Position numbers and translations under genes: made by a program. Of a stretch of 62,641 bases of DNA, positions 28,501 through 36,968 are shown piece by piece (within the stretch, counting starts at the first letter, position 1; every line of letters begins with the position of its first letter). The notes below the pieces were generated by a model. That model worked only from the letters and a program-made list of their open reading frames with translations, ran no database searches and had not been told where the DNA came from. This DNA is from an uncultured Acidobacteriota bacterium (GTDB taxonomy: Bacteria; Acidobacteriota; Blastocatellia; Pyrinomonadales; Pyrinomonadaceae), in contig CALMPJ010000032.1 of NCBI GenBank assembly GCA_937871585.1, positions 1 through 62,641 of the forward strand, in the 5' to 3' direction.

Positions 28501-29240
28501 TTCTTCGACTTTGCGGCAAAAGCCGCCGCGGTCCAAGCCTCGATGACTGCGAGCGCGGCTTTGATCGTTAGCAGATCGCCTTCGGCTTGCTCGCCGATGA
28601 TATTTGCGGTGAAATACGAGCCGAATTCTTTGTCGCCGAGCTTGTCATAAGCTGCCTGAACGCGAGCGATGGTATCATGCACCGATGCCGGCATCTCGTC
28701 GGCGGGTTTGGTAAGTGCCTCTTCTGCATCGATCAGGCGGCACGTCATTTCCGCGATGGACAACTCTTCGTCGCGTATAAGTGTCTCGTCAAATGCAGTG
28801 TTTCTGAGCTGTGTAACGGCGAGCCATAGTTTTGCTTCGTTCAGTTCGGCCAGTTGTTCCGGTTTGAATTTCTTGGCTGCACGGCGTTGGACAAAGAACT
28901 TGAATTTCCAAACAGGGTTTTGCACTTCGATCTCTTGCTCGAGTTCGTGGCGATCACCTGAGATGCGGAATAGTCTTGCAACAAAATCTGACAAAAACGG
29001 AGCTGCGTCGGTCAGTATCTTTGATTCGACCTTTCTTTCAAACCCAACGCCTGCGGCGGCGATGTATTTTCGAAGAGCGTCGCCGAGTACAGGCTCTTTA
29101 TCAGCTACCTCATCATAAAAATCATCGGCTAGCTGCTTCAGGCGACCGGCGTCAAACAGATCGGAAAAACGGTATGGGGCGATGCCGAGTTCAGGGTCTT
29201 GTGCGTGAGGGTTATCGCTATTGATCAAACTTTCAGTCAT
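25509..29240 (-). CDS. Large fused flavoprotein: cysteine-rich N-domain, GltD-like oxidoreductase and PyrK-like reductase
   Basis: 1243 residues. About 1-300 are helical and unrecognised. A cysteine-rich part follows (residues about 310-400; CMICHEREKDAC, and later MCAGTGHRICNDCMKGC), with spacing suited to iron-sulfur clusters. Two Rossmann folds come next: VMVVGLGPAGYTLSHYL (about 438) and VVIGGGLTGIDTATE (about 617), as in glutamate synthase small subunit. The C-terminus is a ferredoxin reductase/dihydroorotate dehydrogenase electron-transfer domain (GQFYRLQNFE, VLLAGGGLGNAVLFS) with a CxxxxxCxxC cluster site near residue 1166. It probably moves electrons between NAD(P)H, FAD and iron-sulfur centres. 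The electron acceptor is unknown. Confidence 0.85.
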   Translation of the reverse strand: MTESLINSDNPHAQDPELGIAPYRFSDLFDAGRLKQLADDFYDEVADKEPVLGDALRKYIAAAGVGFERKVESKILTDAAPFLSDFVARLFRISGDRHELEQEIEVQNPVWKFKFFVQRRAAKKFKPEQLAELNEAKLWLAVTQLRNTAFDETLIRDEELSIAEMTCRLIDAEEALTKPADEMPASVHDTIARVQAAYDKLGDKEFGSYFTANIIGEQAEGDLLTIKAALAVIEAWTAAAFAAKSKKWHSFKVPHALDYMNLVHLIHPEPKLHNIMRGHDHEMRRRDGFKLTDDRGTMRDALYEIDYCMICHEREKDACSTGLREPDGTAKRNPLGIKTEGCPLDERISEMHLVKKHGDSIGALAIVTIDNPMCAGTGHRICNDCMKGCIFQKQEPVNIPLAETSALTDVLKLPYGFEIYSLLTRWNPLNAKRPYALPYNGKNVMVVGLGPAGYTLSHYLINEGFGVVGIDGLKIEPLPTDWTGDLGKSCPKPIRAIGEITEELDERILSGFGGVSEYGITVRWDKNFLTMIQLMLTRRKRFRAYGGVRFGGTLTIEDAWNFGFDHIAIATGAGRPTIVPMKNNLIRGIRQASDFLMALQLTGAFKKDTLSNLQVRLPAVVIGGGLTGIDTATEIFAYYPVQVEKMLGKYEQVVAEFGEEAVVKAFDPEELTVLPEFLEHGRAIRAERERAAAAGEQPNFVPLIQSWGGVSLVYRKRLQDSPAYRLNHEEVQKALEEGINFIENMSPTEAVPDEFGAIKAIKFERLDYVAETGKFEKTDEIHEFPARTVCVAAGTSPNVIYEKEKPGTFKMDEWRQFFQPFKVERNGDGKLHAIEAEKGEVGFFTSYENDGKFISYYGDNHPQYAGNVVKAMASAKHGYSKVVEIFADELAARGPLPQSERDEIYDNLEATLDEQLRAYVVKVERLTPTIVDVVVKAPLQARKFEPGQFYRLQNFETTAPVIDGKRLMMEGLALTGAWVDEEKGLLSMIVLEMGTSSRMCQLLKEGEEVLVMGPTGTPTEIPEGESVLLAGGGLGNAVLFSIAKALRENNNKVIYFAGYKNGDDLFKREEIEAATDQIVWATDWGTEITPMRPQDAGFRGNIVQAMIAYAEGKLGTQTVDLKEVDRIIAIGSDRMMNGVREARHSTLKPFLKEQHVAIGSINSPMQCMMKEVCAQCLQRHVNPHTGEEFFVFSCFNQDQHLDFVDFKNLNDRLKANSIQEKLTNLWLDRMFGKEELMAALGAS

Positions 29241-29435
29241 ACAAACGTTCTCTTAGCGGCAACTCCGGGCGCTAAGTCAAATAAGTAGTATAGCATTCGC
29301 TCAGTAGACGAACCAATGAGTCGATCGGCGTGAAGTTCAATGTTTACGCGCCTAAAACGCAAAAATACTTATGAAATTGACCATTTAATATGGTATAAAC
29401 CAAGCTTACGCTAGTGCGCGCGAATTTCGGGTAGT

Positions 29436-31955
29436 ATGGAACAAGATCAACGGCTGACGCCGCTTCCACGCGGGGCTGAATTACAGAATACTGTCGGCGA
29501 ATATCCGGCGAGTTACAACGGGTTTTACGAAGACGAGTCGATGTCAGGGCGGCGTTCGCTTCGTCAGTATTACAATATCGTTTACAAACGACTACCGTTG
29601 GTTATCGCTCTTGTCCTGGTTGTGACGGCAGCCGCCGCATTTTATTCATTCCGTCAACCTTCGATCTATCAGGCGAGCAGTGAATTGATCGTCGAACCTC
29701 GATCAAAGCCTGCTACGGCAAAAGATTCGATCAACATCAATTTTGGCAACGAGCAGAACTACACAAACACTCAGCTCCAGTTGCTACAAAATCCCGACCT
29801 ATTGAAAAAGGTTGTCGTTTCACTAAATCTTCACCACGAAGCCAATCTGCCGGGTACCGAGAATCGCGGAATCATGGCTACGATCCGCGGGATCTTCTCA
29901 GGCGAACCGGCAAAGTCACCGAATGATCAACAATTACCGGTTGTGAACGAACTGACAGTGGTTGAGGGTGATCAAAAGCAAATTCAACTATCGCCCGAGG
30001 AAGATGCCCGAGCTACGCGTTATGCGGCAATGCTGGGCGGCGGCCTCAAGGTAGATCAGGTCGACGGCACAAATCTGGTTACTGTCACGGTACAAAACCA
30101 GAATCCTGCGTTGGCAGCCAAGTTTGCAGACAAGGTCGCAGACATCTTCATCGACGAGAACGCTAATCGCGAACAGGAAGGTACCCGTAATGCATACAAC
30201 GAACTAACGAAATCGATCGAAGAGCTGAAACAAACCATCGATCAGCGACAAGCCGAACAGATCGCACAACAGCAGAACAGCAATTTGCCGCTGCAGGACA
30301 AGGGCGGCGAATTACGTGCGACTAATCTTGAGGCCTTGATAACGCAATACAACACGGCCCGCGATGAAACGGCAAAGATCCAGGCTCTGTACAACGCCGC
30401 GATCAGTGCCAGCGGCAAGGGCGACATTATGTCGGTCGTCGGTGACAACAAGGCTCTTCAAGATGCCCGAAGTCAAAACCTCAGACGCCAAGCCGAACTA
30501 GAAAAACGAATCGAAGACATCGACCGCAAGATCGACGAGCGCGACCAAAAAAGGCGGGAATTACTTGCTACCTATACTGAAGAATATTCTGCGGTCAAAA
30601 AAGTTGATGCCGAGCTTGCCGAACTAAAGGGCCAGCGTACTCGCATAGCGAATGAAGTTTCGAACAAGATCAAAGCCGAAGGCAAGAAACTGGAGCAGGA
30701 CGCCGAGCGCGAAGTTCTCGCGAGTCTTCGCTCACAGCTGAGTGCCGCCCAACAACGCGAAGAGCGTGCTCGAATAAACTACGCTCAGGCATCGGGCGAA
30801 GCTAACATCGAGGGCCAGGCCGAGAATAGACTGGTTACGATAAAGCGCGAGATCGAGACGAACCGTAACTTGCTTGATACGTACACGCAGCGTTCAAAGG
30901 AACTCGAATTAGCATTAACAAGCGGAAAGCCTAACAACATTAAGGTTTCTAATCGAGCCGTCGTTCCGCAGCAACCTGTCGGCCCGCAACGGATGCGAAA
31001 CATCATAATTGCATTTCTTGCGGCATTCGCGGCTGGTATTGGGCTCGCGTTCTTGCTTGATTATCTCGACGATTCGGTCAAGACGAGCGAGGACGTTGGC
31101 CGACATCTTGGGCTGCCCACACTTGCTCTCATTCCGCATCAGTCGCTGAGCAAACCAAATGCGTCGAATAGTTTGATAACGACCAACGGCAATGGAAACG
31201 GTAACGGGATGAGTACGTCGCTCGTAACGCTCGAGGAACGTAACTCGCCGATGGCTGAGGCATATCGACATCTACGGACGAGCCTGTTGTTCTCATCTGC
31301 GGGCAAGCCGCCGCAAACGATCCTCGTTACGTCGGCTCAGCCGTCCGAGGGTAAAACAACTACGGCGATGAACACCGCGATCACGCTCGCTCAGGGCGAC
31401 GCTGACGTAATTATCATCGACTGCGACCTTCGTCGGCCGCGACTGCACAGTCATTTTGGTTTGACCAACACGCATGGTCTGACGAACTATCTGTCGGGCG
31501 AGCGTTCGACCGAAAATCTCATTAAACCGCTACCCGGCGTGCCTCGTCTAAAGGTCATTTCAAGCGGCCCGATACCGCCAAATCCGGCAGAGTTGCTCTC
31601 ATCGAACGAAATGCGCAGCCTACTGCAGTTCCTTCGAGGGCGTTACAAGCACGTTGTGATCGATTCGCCTCCTGCGTTGTCATTTACCGACGCGGCGATT
31701 CTTTCGACTCTGGTTGACGGCGTTATATTAGTTGCGATGACCGGCAAGAGCTCGCTGCATCTGATGCGGCAATTCAAGACGCGTCTCAGCCACATCGGAG
31801 CTCGTATCTATGGTGTTGTGTTGAATGGCGTGAAATCAGGTTCGCTCGATTACGACTATTACGGCAGCGGCTACTATGATTACTATCACAAAAGCGGCGA
31901 TGATTCGACGCCGATGATGGAAGAGACTGCGGCTGTTCACACTACGAAAAATTAG
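29436..31955 (+). CDS. Polysaccharide co-polymerase with tyrosine autokinase domain (Wzz/BY-kinase)
   Basis: 839 residues. The first membrane segment (about 56-78) and a second (about 525-545) flank a large periplasmic coiled-coil region (residues about 230-480, rich in E/K/Q). The C-terminal kinase has Walker A SAQPSEGKTTTAMN (about 632), Walker A' VIIIDCDLRRPRLH and Walker B HVVIDSPPALSFTD. A tyrosine-rich tail (DYDYYGSGYYDYYHK, near residue 809) is the usual autophosphorylation cluster. It controls the chain length and export of capsule or exopolysaccharide at the inner membrane. Its Wza-type partner at 2197 is not adjacent. Confidence 0.92.
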   Translation: MEQDQRLTPLPRGAELQNTVGEYPASYNGFYEDESMSGRRSLRQYYNIVYKRLPLVIALVLVVTAAAAFYSFRQPSIYQASSELIVEPRSKPATAKDSININFGNEQNYTNTQLQLLQNPDLLKKVVVSLNLHHEANLPGTENRGIMATIRGIFSGEPAKSPNDQQLPVVNELTVVEGDQKQIQLSPEEDARATRYAAMLGGGLKVDQVDGTNLVTVTVQNQNPALAAKFADKVADIFIDENANREQEGTRNAYNELTKSIEELKQTIDQRQAEQIAQQQNSNLPLQDKGGELRATNLEALITQYNTARDETAKIQALYNAAISASGKGDIMSVVGDNKALQDARSQNLRRQAELEKRIEDIDRKIDERDQKRRELLATYTEEYSAVKKVDAELAELKGQRTRIANEVSNKIKAEGKKLEQDAEREVLASLRSQLSAAQQREERARINYAQASGEANIEGQAENRLVTIKREIETNRNLLDTYTQRSKELELALTSGKPNNIKVSNRAVVPQQPVGPQRMRNIIIAFLAAFAAGIGLAFLLDYLDDSVKTSEDVGRHLGLPTLALIPHQSLSKPNASNSLITTNGNGNGNGMSTSLVTLEERNSPMAEAYRHLRTSLLFSSAGKPPQTILVTSAQPSEGKTTTAMNTAITLAQGDADVIIIDCDLRRPRLHSHFGLTNTHGLTNYLSGERSTENLIKPLPGVPRLKVISSGPIPPNPAELLSSNEMRSLLQFLRGRYKHVVIDSPPALSFTDAAILSTLVDGVILVAMTGKSSLHLMRQFKTRLSHIGARIYGVVLNGVKSGSLDYDYYGSGYYDYYHKSGDDSTPMMEETAAVHTTKN

Positions 31956-32794
31956 CCGGTAACGAATTCTTTGAGGGCCGACTCCCAATCTTTCAACGGA
32001 GCCAGTCCGAATTGCGACAGGTCTGTTGACCTGAGTCTGGAATCCATCGGACGCGGTGCCGGACGCTGTAGTTCGGCACATCGAACTCCGCGAACGAGAT
32101 CGGCGTCAAAGCCTCCAAACTCACACACCTTCTGACCATAGCCAAGGTTGCTTGTACCGTCGCCGCTATTCGTGATGTGAATCACGCCGCGAATGTCGGT
32201 CGCGGCGATCTCACGCATTCGAGCGGCAAGATCTTTGGCACTCGTTGGCGTACCGAAATTGTCGCTAATAACGCTGATCTGTTTTCCGTCGGCCAACAGG
32301 TTAGGCATCACGCTTAGGAAATTAGTTCCTCCATCTCCGTATATCCAGCCGGAACGAACAACTATCGCGTCGGGGTTTATGGCTGCTACACGTTTCTCAC
32401 CCTCGTATTTCGACGCCGCGTAAACTCCGAGAGGATTTGGTAGATCGGTATCAACATACGGCTCGCCTTTCTCGCCGTCGAAAACGTAATCGGTCGAGAC
32501 AGTGACAAGTTTCGCACCGAATTCGCGAGAGACGACGGCAAGATTTTCCGGCCCGACGGCGTTCGCTTGTAATGAAAGATCGACATTCGTTTCGGCACCG
32601 TCAACATTTGTGTACGCCGCACAATTTAGGACGATATTAGGTTTCCATTCGGCGAATACTCCCGAAATAGAATCACGATCCGAAATATCCAAATCCTCTC
32701 GCGTTAACGCAAGTATTTCGTCGCCGACCGACTGACAATACGCGATCGCCGCCCGAGCGAGCATTCCGTTGGCTCCGGTTATGAGAGTTCGCAT
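31952..32794 (-). CDS. rfbD: dTDP-4-dehydrorhamnose reductase
   Basis: About 280 residues, the usual RmlD length. The N-terminus MRTLITGANGMLARA holds the NAD(P)H-binding motif; STDYVFDG and YAASKYEGE supply the catalytic Tyr and Lys. It makes dTDP-L-rhamnose by reduction of the 4-keto group. The start is ATG at 32794, one base after the rfbB stop; a start at 32866 would lie inside rfbB. Its 3' end overlaps the convergent kinase gene by four bases. Confidence 0.93.
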   Translation of the reverse strand: MRTLITGANGMLARAAIAYCQSVGDEILALTREDLDISDRDSISGVFAEWKPNIVLNCAAYTNVDGAETNVDLSLQANAVGPENLAVVSREFGAKLVTVSTDYVFDGEKGEPYVDTDLPNPLGVYAASKYEGEKRVAAINPDAIVVRSGWIYGDGGTNFLSVMPNLLADGKQISVISDNFGTPTSAKDLAARMREIAATDIRGVIHITNSGDGTSNLGYGQKVCEFGGFDADLVRGVRCAELQRPAPRPMDSRLRSTDLSQFGLAPLKDWESALKEFVTG

Positions 32795-32795
32795 A

Positions 32796-33809
32796 TTAAC
32801 GTCCGCCGTACATTTTTTGATAATACTCGCGGTACTCACCACTGCGAATACGTTCGACCCATTCACGGTTTGAGATGTACCAATCTATAGTTGCCGCCAA
32901 GCCGTCCATCCATGTCGTTGCCGGTTTCCAGCCCAACTCAGTTTCGGCAAGCGTCGGGTCGATGGCGTATCGACGGTCGTGTCCTAGGCGGTCGGTGACG
33001 TATTTGATAAGCGAATGCGGCTTTCCTAGAGCGTCGAGTATCGCCGTAACGACATCGATGTTGTACTGCTCGTTTCTGGCTCCGATATTGTAGGCTTTGC
33101 CATTTACGCCGCGTTCGTATGCCGCCCAAATGCCGGCACAATGATCGTCAACGTAGATCCAATCACGCACATTCTTTCCGTCTCCGTAGACCGGCAAAGG
33201 CTCATCGTTCAATGCGTTTGCGATCATCAGCGGAATGAGTTTTTCGGGAAACTGACGCGGGCCGTAATTGTTGCCGCAGCGAGTGATCACGGCATCGACG
33301 CCGTGAGTTTCCCGCGCCGCACGAACGACAAATTCGGCCGCGGCTTTTGACGCGGCGTATGGCGAATTTGGCTGTAGGAGCGAATCTTCAGTGAAATAGT
33401 CATCGCTCTCATCGGCGAGGCTTCCCATTACTTCGTCGGTAGAGACTTGCACGAATCTCGTAACGCCTTTGCTACGCGCTGCGTCAAGCAGAACTTGCGT
33501 ACCGATAATATTTGTTCGTAAAAACTCGTCCGCCGATTCGATGCTGCGGTCAACGTGCGATTCTGCCGCGAAGTTAAACACTGCATCACAGCCCACGGGC
33601 ATCGCAGAAAGCACGCTATTGCGATCGCAAATGTCACCGCGAACAAAGGTGTGTCGTTCTGCATCGACGCCATCAAGATTCGCCAGATTTCCGGCGTATG
33701 TCAGGGCGTCATAGTTGACGACGTTGGCATCCGATTGCCGTTCGAGCAGCTGCTTTACAAATGCAGAGCCGATAAATCCGGCACCACCTGTTACAAAATA
33801 CGTTCTCAT
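32796..33809 (-). CDS. rfbB: dTDP-glucose 4,6-dehydratase
   Basis: 337 residues. It shows TGGAGFIGSAFVKQL, VSTDEVMGSL and the YAASKAAAE catalytic pair (Tyr and Lys). It converts dTDP-glucose to the 4-keto-6-deoxy sugar, the step before rfbD. Its start overlaps the stop of the zinc-ribbon/PH gene (ATGA at 33806-33809). rfbA and rfbC are not in the window, so the remaining steps must be encoded elsewhere. Confidence 0.95.
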   Translation of the reverse strand: MRTYFVTGGAGFIGSAFVKQLLERQSDANVVNYDALTYAGNLANLDGVDAERHTFVRGDICDRNSVLSAMPVGCDAVFNFAAESHVDRSIESADEFLRTNIIGTQVLLDAARSKGVTRFVQVSTDEVMGSLADESDDYFTEDSLLQPNSPYAASKAAAEFVVRAARETHGVDAVITRCGNNYGPRQFPEKLIPLMIANALNDEPLPVYGDGKNVRDWIYVDDHCAGIWAAYERGVNGKAYNIGARNEQYNIDVVTAILDALGKPHSLIKYVTDRLGHDRRYAIDPTLAETELGWKPATTWMDGLAATIDWYISNREWVERIRSGEYREYYQKMYGGR

Positions 33810-34438
33810 TTTTCTAAGAGCCGCATTTGTTTGAGCAGCATATCGGCGTGTTCCTGTGGCCGGTCAATATTGTCCAGAATGATCGTACTTCCGGCTTCAC
33901 TTGCATTGTCGATAACAAGGTCGCCGTAGCCGACGAGACGCTGAAATACGTTGGCAGTGACAGTAACGTCTTGAATTCTGCGTATCGGAATATTCCGTGT
34001 CGTTCGAGCGATGAGCCCGCTGTCGATCTCAACCTTGGTCTCGGTAAGCGTATATCGAGTTAGGCGTTGTTTGATATGAAAGTATGCAGGCACGAGAAAA
34101 AAGGCAAGTGCGACCACGATCCAAATTATCGCCGAAACACCGCCAAGCAGAATGCTCATCAACGCGACGAACAGCAACGCGACGATCGCCGCCGCGACGT
34201 ATCCAACTTTGACAAAAAGCAGCGTCGGCGTGATCGAGAATATCTGCCGCTCTTCGTCGTTCGCGGATTTGGTTTGCTGATCCAAAGGCTCGACAGCCCT
34301 AGCGGCCACACGTGTTTCGACCTCGCCGTTTTCCTCGCTCTCGACAAACGAAGGCGTCGGCAAGGTGATTACTTCGCCGCATTTTCGACAAAACTTGGCC
34401 GATTCTGCATTCTCGGCTCCGCACTTATCGCAATACAT
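33806..34438 (-). CDS. Membrane protein with zinc ribbon and bacterial PH domain
   Basis: 210 residues. The N-terminal zinc ribbon is built from CDKCG and CRKCG. Two membrane segments lie at about 77-120, and the C-terminal domain (LTRYTLTETKVEIDSGLIARTTRNIP split over strands) is a YdbS/bPH2-type fold. The role of such proteins is poorly known; they are often membrane-bound and may bind peptides or lipids. It is translationally coupled to rfbB, so it may belong to the same envelope-sugar operon, though this may only be positional. Confidence 0.8.
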   Translation of the reverse strand: MYCDKCGAENAESAKFCRKCGEVITLPTPSFVESEENGEVETRVAARAVEPLDQQTKSANDEERQIFSITPTLLFVKVGYVAAAIVALLFVALMSILLGGVSAIIWIVVALAFFLVPAYFHIKQRLTRYTLTETKVEIDSGLIARTTRNIPIRRIQDVTVTANVFQRLVGYGDLVIDNASEAGSTIILDNIDRPQEHADMLLKQMRLLEK

Positions 34439-34476
34439 GTCCTACATTATCCGACAACTTTGCCGTTAGCCCAACT

Positions 34477-35439
34477 TTAGAATCCAATGCGTTCGCGGAC
34501 GGTATATATCGCCTTGTCCTGAGACTCGTGATACGTACGTACCAAAAGCTCTGCGAGCAGGCCCATCAGGAAAAACTGCATCGAAATGGCGAGCATGACG
34601 ACCGTGATTACCGGAAGCGGCGTCAGGATGAACGACGTCCCGTAGAGTTTCAGCACGACCGCCCAGACGCCAGCTATCATCGAAAGTAAGAACGCGATTA
34701 CGCCGAATGTGCCGAACACATAAATAGGCTTCGTACCGTACGAAGCCATAAATTTGATCGTCATCAGGTCGAAAACGACCTTGATGGTTCGTGAAATGCC
34801 GTACTTCGATTTGCCCATCGTACGGGCGTGATGATCGACCGGAATTTCGGTCACGCGAGCACCGGCCCACGAAGCATATATCGGAATAAAGCGATGCATC
34901 TCACCGTACAAACGCACGTCCTGAATGACCTCGCGGCGATATGCTTTGAGCGAACAGCCGTAATCGTGCAGGTGAACGCCGCCGATCCACGAGATGATGC
35001 GGTTTGCTATCTGCGACGGAATTTTGCGCGAGATCAGTTTGTCCTGACGGTTCTTTCGCCAGCCTGAGACAACGTCGTAGCCCTCGTCGAGCTTGTCGAG
35101 CAGACGTTTGATATCAGCCGGATCGTTCTGCAGATCGGCGTCCATCGGTATCAGGATCTCGCCTTTCGCGGCATCAATGCCCGCCGACATCGCCGCTGTC
35201 TGGCCATAATTCCTTCGAAGCGATATTACGCGAACACGCTCATCCTCAGCCGCAAGTTCTTTCAATATCGCGAGGCTATTGTCCGTCGAACCGTCATCGA
35301 CATAGATCACCTCAGCCGACTTCCCAAGTTGCCCCAACGCCGCCGCGATCTTGGCATGCATCGGCCGCAGGTTCTCTTCCTCGTCTAAAACGGGAAGAAA
35401 AAGCGATAGCTCCGGATTGTCGTTTGAAACCTGATTCAT
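34477..35439 (-). CDS. Family 2 glycosyltransferase, polyprenyl-phosphate type (ArnC/GtrB/DPM-like)
   Basis: 320 residues. The GT-A fold has LSLFLPVLDEEENL, YVDDGSTDNS and the DADLQNDP metal-binding motif; the SGWRKNRQD segment and two C-terminal membrane helices (about 230-290) are typical for the dolichol/undecaprenyl-phosphate sugar transferases. It loads a sugar from a nucleotide carrier onto a membrane lipid, used for LPS, capsule or protein glycosylation. The sugar is unknown. It follows 38 bases upstream of the zinc-ribbon gene. Confidence 0.92.
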   Translation of the reverse strand: MNQVSNDNPELSLFLPVLDEEENLRPMHAKIAAALGQLGKSAEVIYVDDGSTDNSLAILKELAAEDERVRVISLRRNYGQTAAMSAGIDAAKGEILIPMDADLQNDPADIKRLLDKLDEGYDVVSGWRKNRQDKLISRKIPSQIANRIISWIGGVHLHDYGCSLKAYRREVIQDVRLYGEMHRFIPIYASWAGARVTEIPVDHHARTMGKSKYGISRTIKVVFDLMTIKFMASYGTKPIYVFGTFGVIAFLLSMIAGVWAVVLKLYGTSFILTPLPVITVVMLAISMQFFLMGLLAELLVRTYHESQDKAIYTVRERIGF

Positions 35440-35504
35440 TTACCAAAACCATTTTGCCCACGAAATGCACGAAAGTCACGAATGCACTTTCTCTAAATTC
35501 GTAG

Positions 35505-36266
35505 CTAATTCTTTCTTGCGACGACCACGATCGATACGCCGATCGGGAAATTGAAATTCTTGAGCCAGAATCGTTCAGCTGAGAACAGCTTTCCGAATAC
35601 GCCATTGAGTGCCGAGACGTTTATATTGTTCTCGCTTTCGGGTTTGATGCCGGTGAGTTTCATGAACACGCGGCCGGCGAGAATTGGCGGAAAGAACGTC
35701 CAGTTGGCGTAGGTCGCACGTTCGACGGTGTAACCAGCTTTCTCGATACGCTCAACAATTTGCTTTCGTGTATATCGAATTCGATGATTCGAAATATCGT
35801 CCTGTACGCCCCAAAGCCACATAAATGCGGGTACAAAAAACAGCGAATAGCCGCCGCTTCTCGTGACACGATACATCTCTTTCAATCCGGCGACATCGTC
35901 GTCGAGATGTTCGATCACATCGAGCGCCGTTGTCAGGTCAAATGCCTCGTCTTCGTACGGCAGCGTTTCGGCAAGGCCTTTCTGTACTTTCAGGCCTTTG
36001 CGTCTGCAAAAGTCGAGAGCATCATCCGACACATCAACGCCTTCGGCATTGCCAAAGTGCGACAGCATTTCAATATTCGCACCGGTTCCGCAGCCAACAT
36101 CCAAGATCGTCGGATTTTGGATTTTGGATCTTAGATTTTGGATTATCGGAGATAAGAAACTTTCTAAGATCGCACGCCGACCGACAAACCACCAATGCGA
36201 ATCTTCCACGCGATCCATGATCGCGTAGGTGTGTTGCTGCATTTCTTGAGGCAACGTTGTGCTCAT
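35505..36266 (-). CDS. Class I SAM-dependent methyltransferase with in-frame repeat
   Basis: 253 residues. The motif I is TILDVGCGTGANIEML; later strands include FDLTTALDVIEHLDDD and VTRSGGYSLFFVPAF. The substrate may be a lipid or sugar because the neighbours are glycosyltransferase and sugar genes. Just before motif I, residues about 41-51 (SPIIQNLRSKIQNP) are encoded by a dispersed TCCAAAATC repeat (36112-36146) that stayed in frame. A small inverted repeat lies just upstream of the gene at 36279-36319. Confidence 0.88.
   Translation of the reverse strand: MSTTLPQEMQQHTYAIMDRVEDSHWWFVGRRAILESFLSPIIQNLRSKIQNPTILDVGCGTGANIEMLSHFGNAEGVDVSDDALDFCRRKGLKVQKGLAETLPYEDEAFDLTTALDVIEHLDDDVAGLKEMYRVTRSGGYSLFFVPAFMWLWGVQDDISNHRIRYTRKQIVERIEKAGYTVERATYANWTFFPPILAGRVFMKLTGIKPESENNINVSALNGVFGKLFSAERFWLKNFNFPIGVSIVVVARKN
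36112..36146. repeat. TCCAAAATC-word repeat within a methyltransferase gene
   Basis: The word GGATTTTGGATTTTGGATCT and its continuation TTAGATTTTGGATT are tandem heptamer-like units. The same words occur in the rluD gene at 62182-62258. Such words are known as dispersed simple repeats in some cyanobacteria and Acidobacteriota. Confidence 0.6.
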
Positions 36267-36278
36267 TAAATTCGTAAG

Positions 36279-36319
36279 ACAGGCTGCCTAGCCTGTCATT
36301 GGTTCAGGCTAGGCAGCGT
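36279..36319. repeat. Dispersed palindromic repeat, copy 1
   Basis: The arm ACAGGCTGCCTAGCCTGT (36279-36296) is followed by CAGGCTAGGCAGCGTG (36305-36319), giving an imperfect hairpin. A perfect copy of the same element lies at 44301-44354. It lies between the methyltransferase start and the end of the next gene, as a REP-like intergenic element would. Confidence 0.75.
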
Positions 36320-36322
36320 GAA

Positions 36323-36964
36323 CTACACTACAATTCCCATCATCTCGGTCGCGAGCCGGCCTTGGTTGCCGTTGGCGAACAGGCCGTAGCTCTCATTTAG
36401 CCGTCGCTCGATGCCGTCGGCGCTAACGGCACAGCCGCCGCCGTCGACGCTGCATAGTATCATCAGGTCTTTGCCTTCGTCAGTGTATTCGGGCGTGTTG
36501 ATGCACATCATATATTCGGCCGAAGTTTTGTGTGCGGCAAGTTCGAGCTCATAAAGCGTCGGGTTGAATTGCCCTAACAAGTTCATGTCCTTGTTCGAAA
36601 GGCTTTCGAGTGTTTGTGCGAAATCGAAGGCATGCTGCCCCTCATGTACGAGTGTCCCTTCGCAGCCGCGTTGCCCGCCGGTGTCGATGGTTTCTTCGGC
36701 GATGGCAATGTAGATCTCGCCCAACGCCTCTCGCAAACTGAGCCGTTCGGTCGCGAGCAGAAAGTTCGTTGAAACCGTACTGATCACGCCAGTAACGCCC
36801 GACGCATTGATCTCACTAACCGGCTGGACACGGATCAACAGATCAGATTCTGCGATCTCGTTCATCACATGCCGATGATGATCATTGCCCTTCGCCATGA
36901 TCGTTGCAAAAGCGTCGGTGACAGACTGACGGTATTTTTCATCGATGCCACTTTCAAATTTCAT
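36323..36964 (-). CDS. Hypothetical protein with HExxH metallopeptidase-like motif
   Basis: About 213 residues from the ATG at 36964. The phrase TLVHEGQHAFDFAQ holds a zinc-binding HExxH, and the following helix YELELAAHKTSAEYM offers a third ligand (Glu), so a gluzincin-like fold is likely. There is no signal peptide in this reading. The protein also has a Cys-containing tail (CSVDGGGCAV). Family not recognised. It is coupled (ends four bases after the 36969 gene) to a small membrane protein. Confidence 0.65.
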   Translation of the reverse strand: MKFESGIDEKYRQSVTDAFATIMAKGNDHHRHVMNEIAESDLLIRVQPVSEINASGVTGVISTVSTNFLLATERLSLREALGEIYIAIAEETIDTGGQRGCEGTLVHEGQHAFDFAQTLESLSNKDMNLLGQFNPTLYELELAAHKTSAEYMMCINTPEYTDEGKDLMILCSVDGGGCAVSADGIERRLNESYGLFANGNQGRLATEMMGIVV

Positions 36965-36968
36965 TTTG

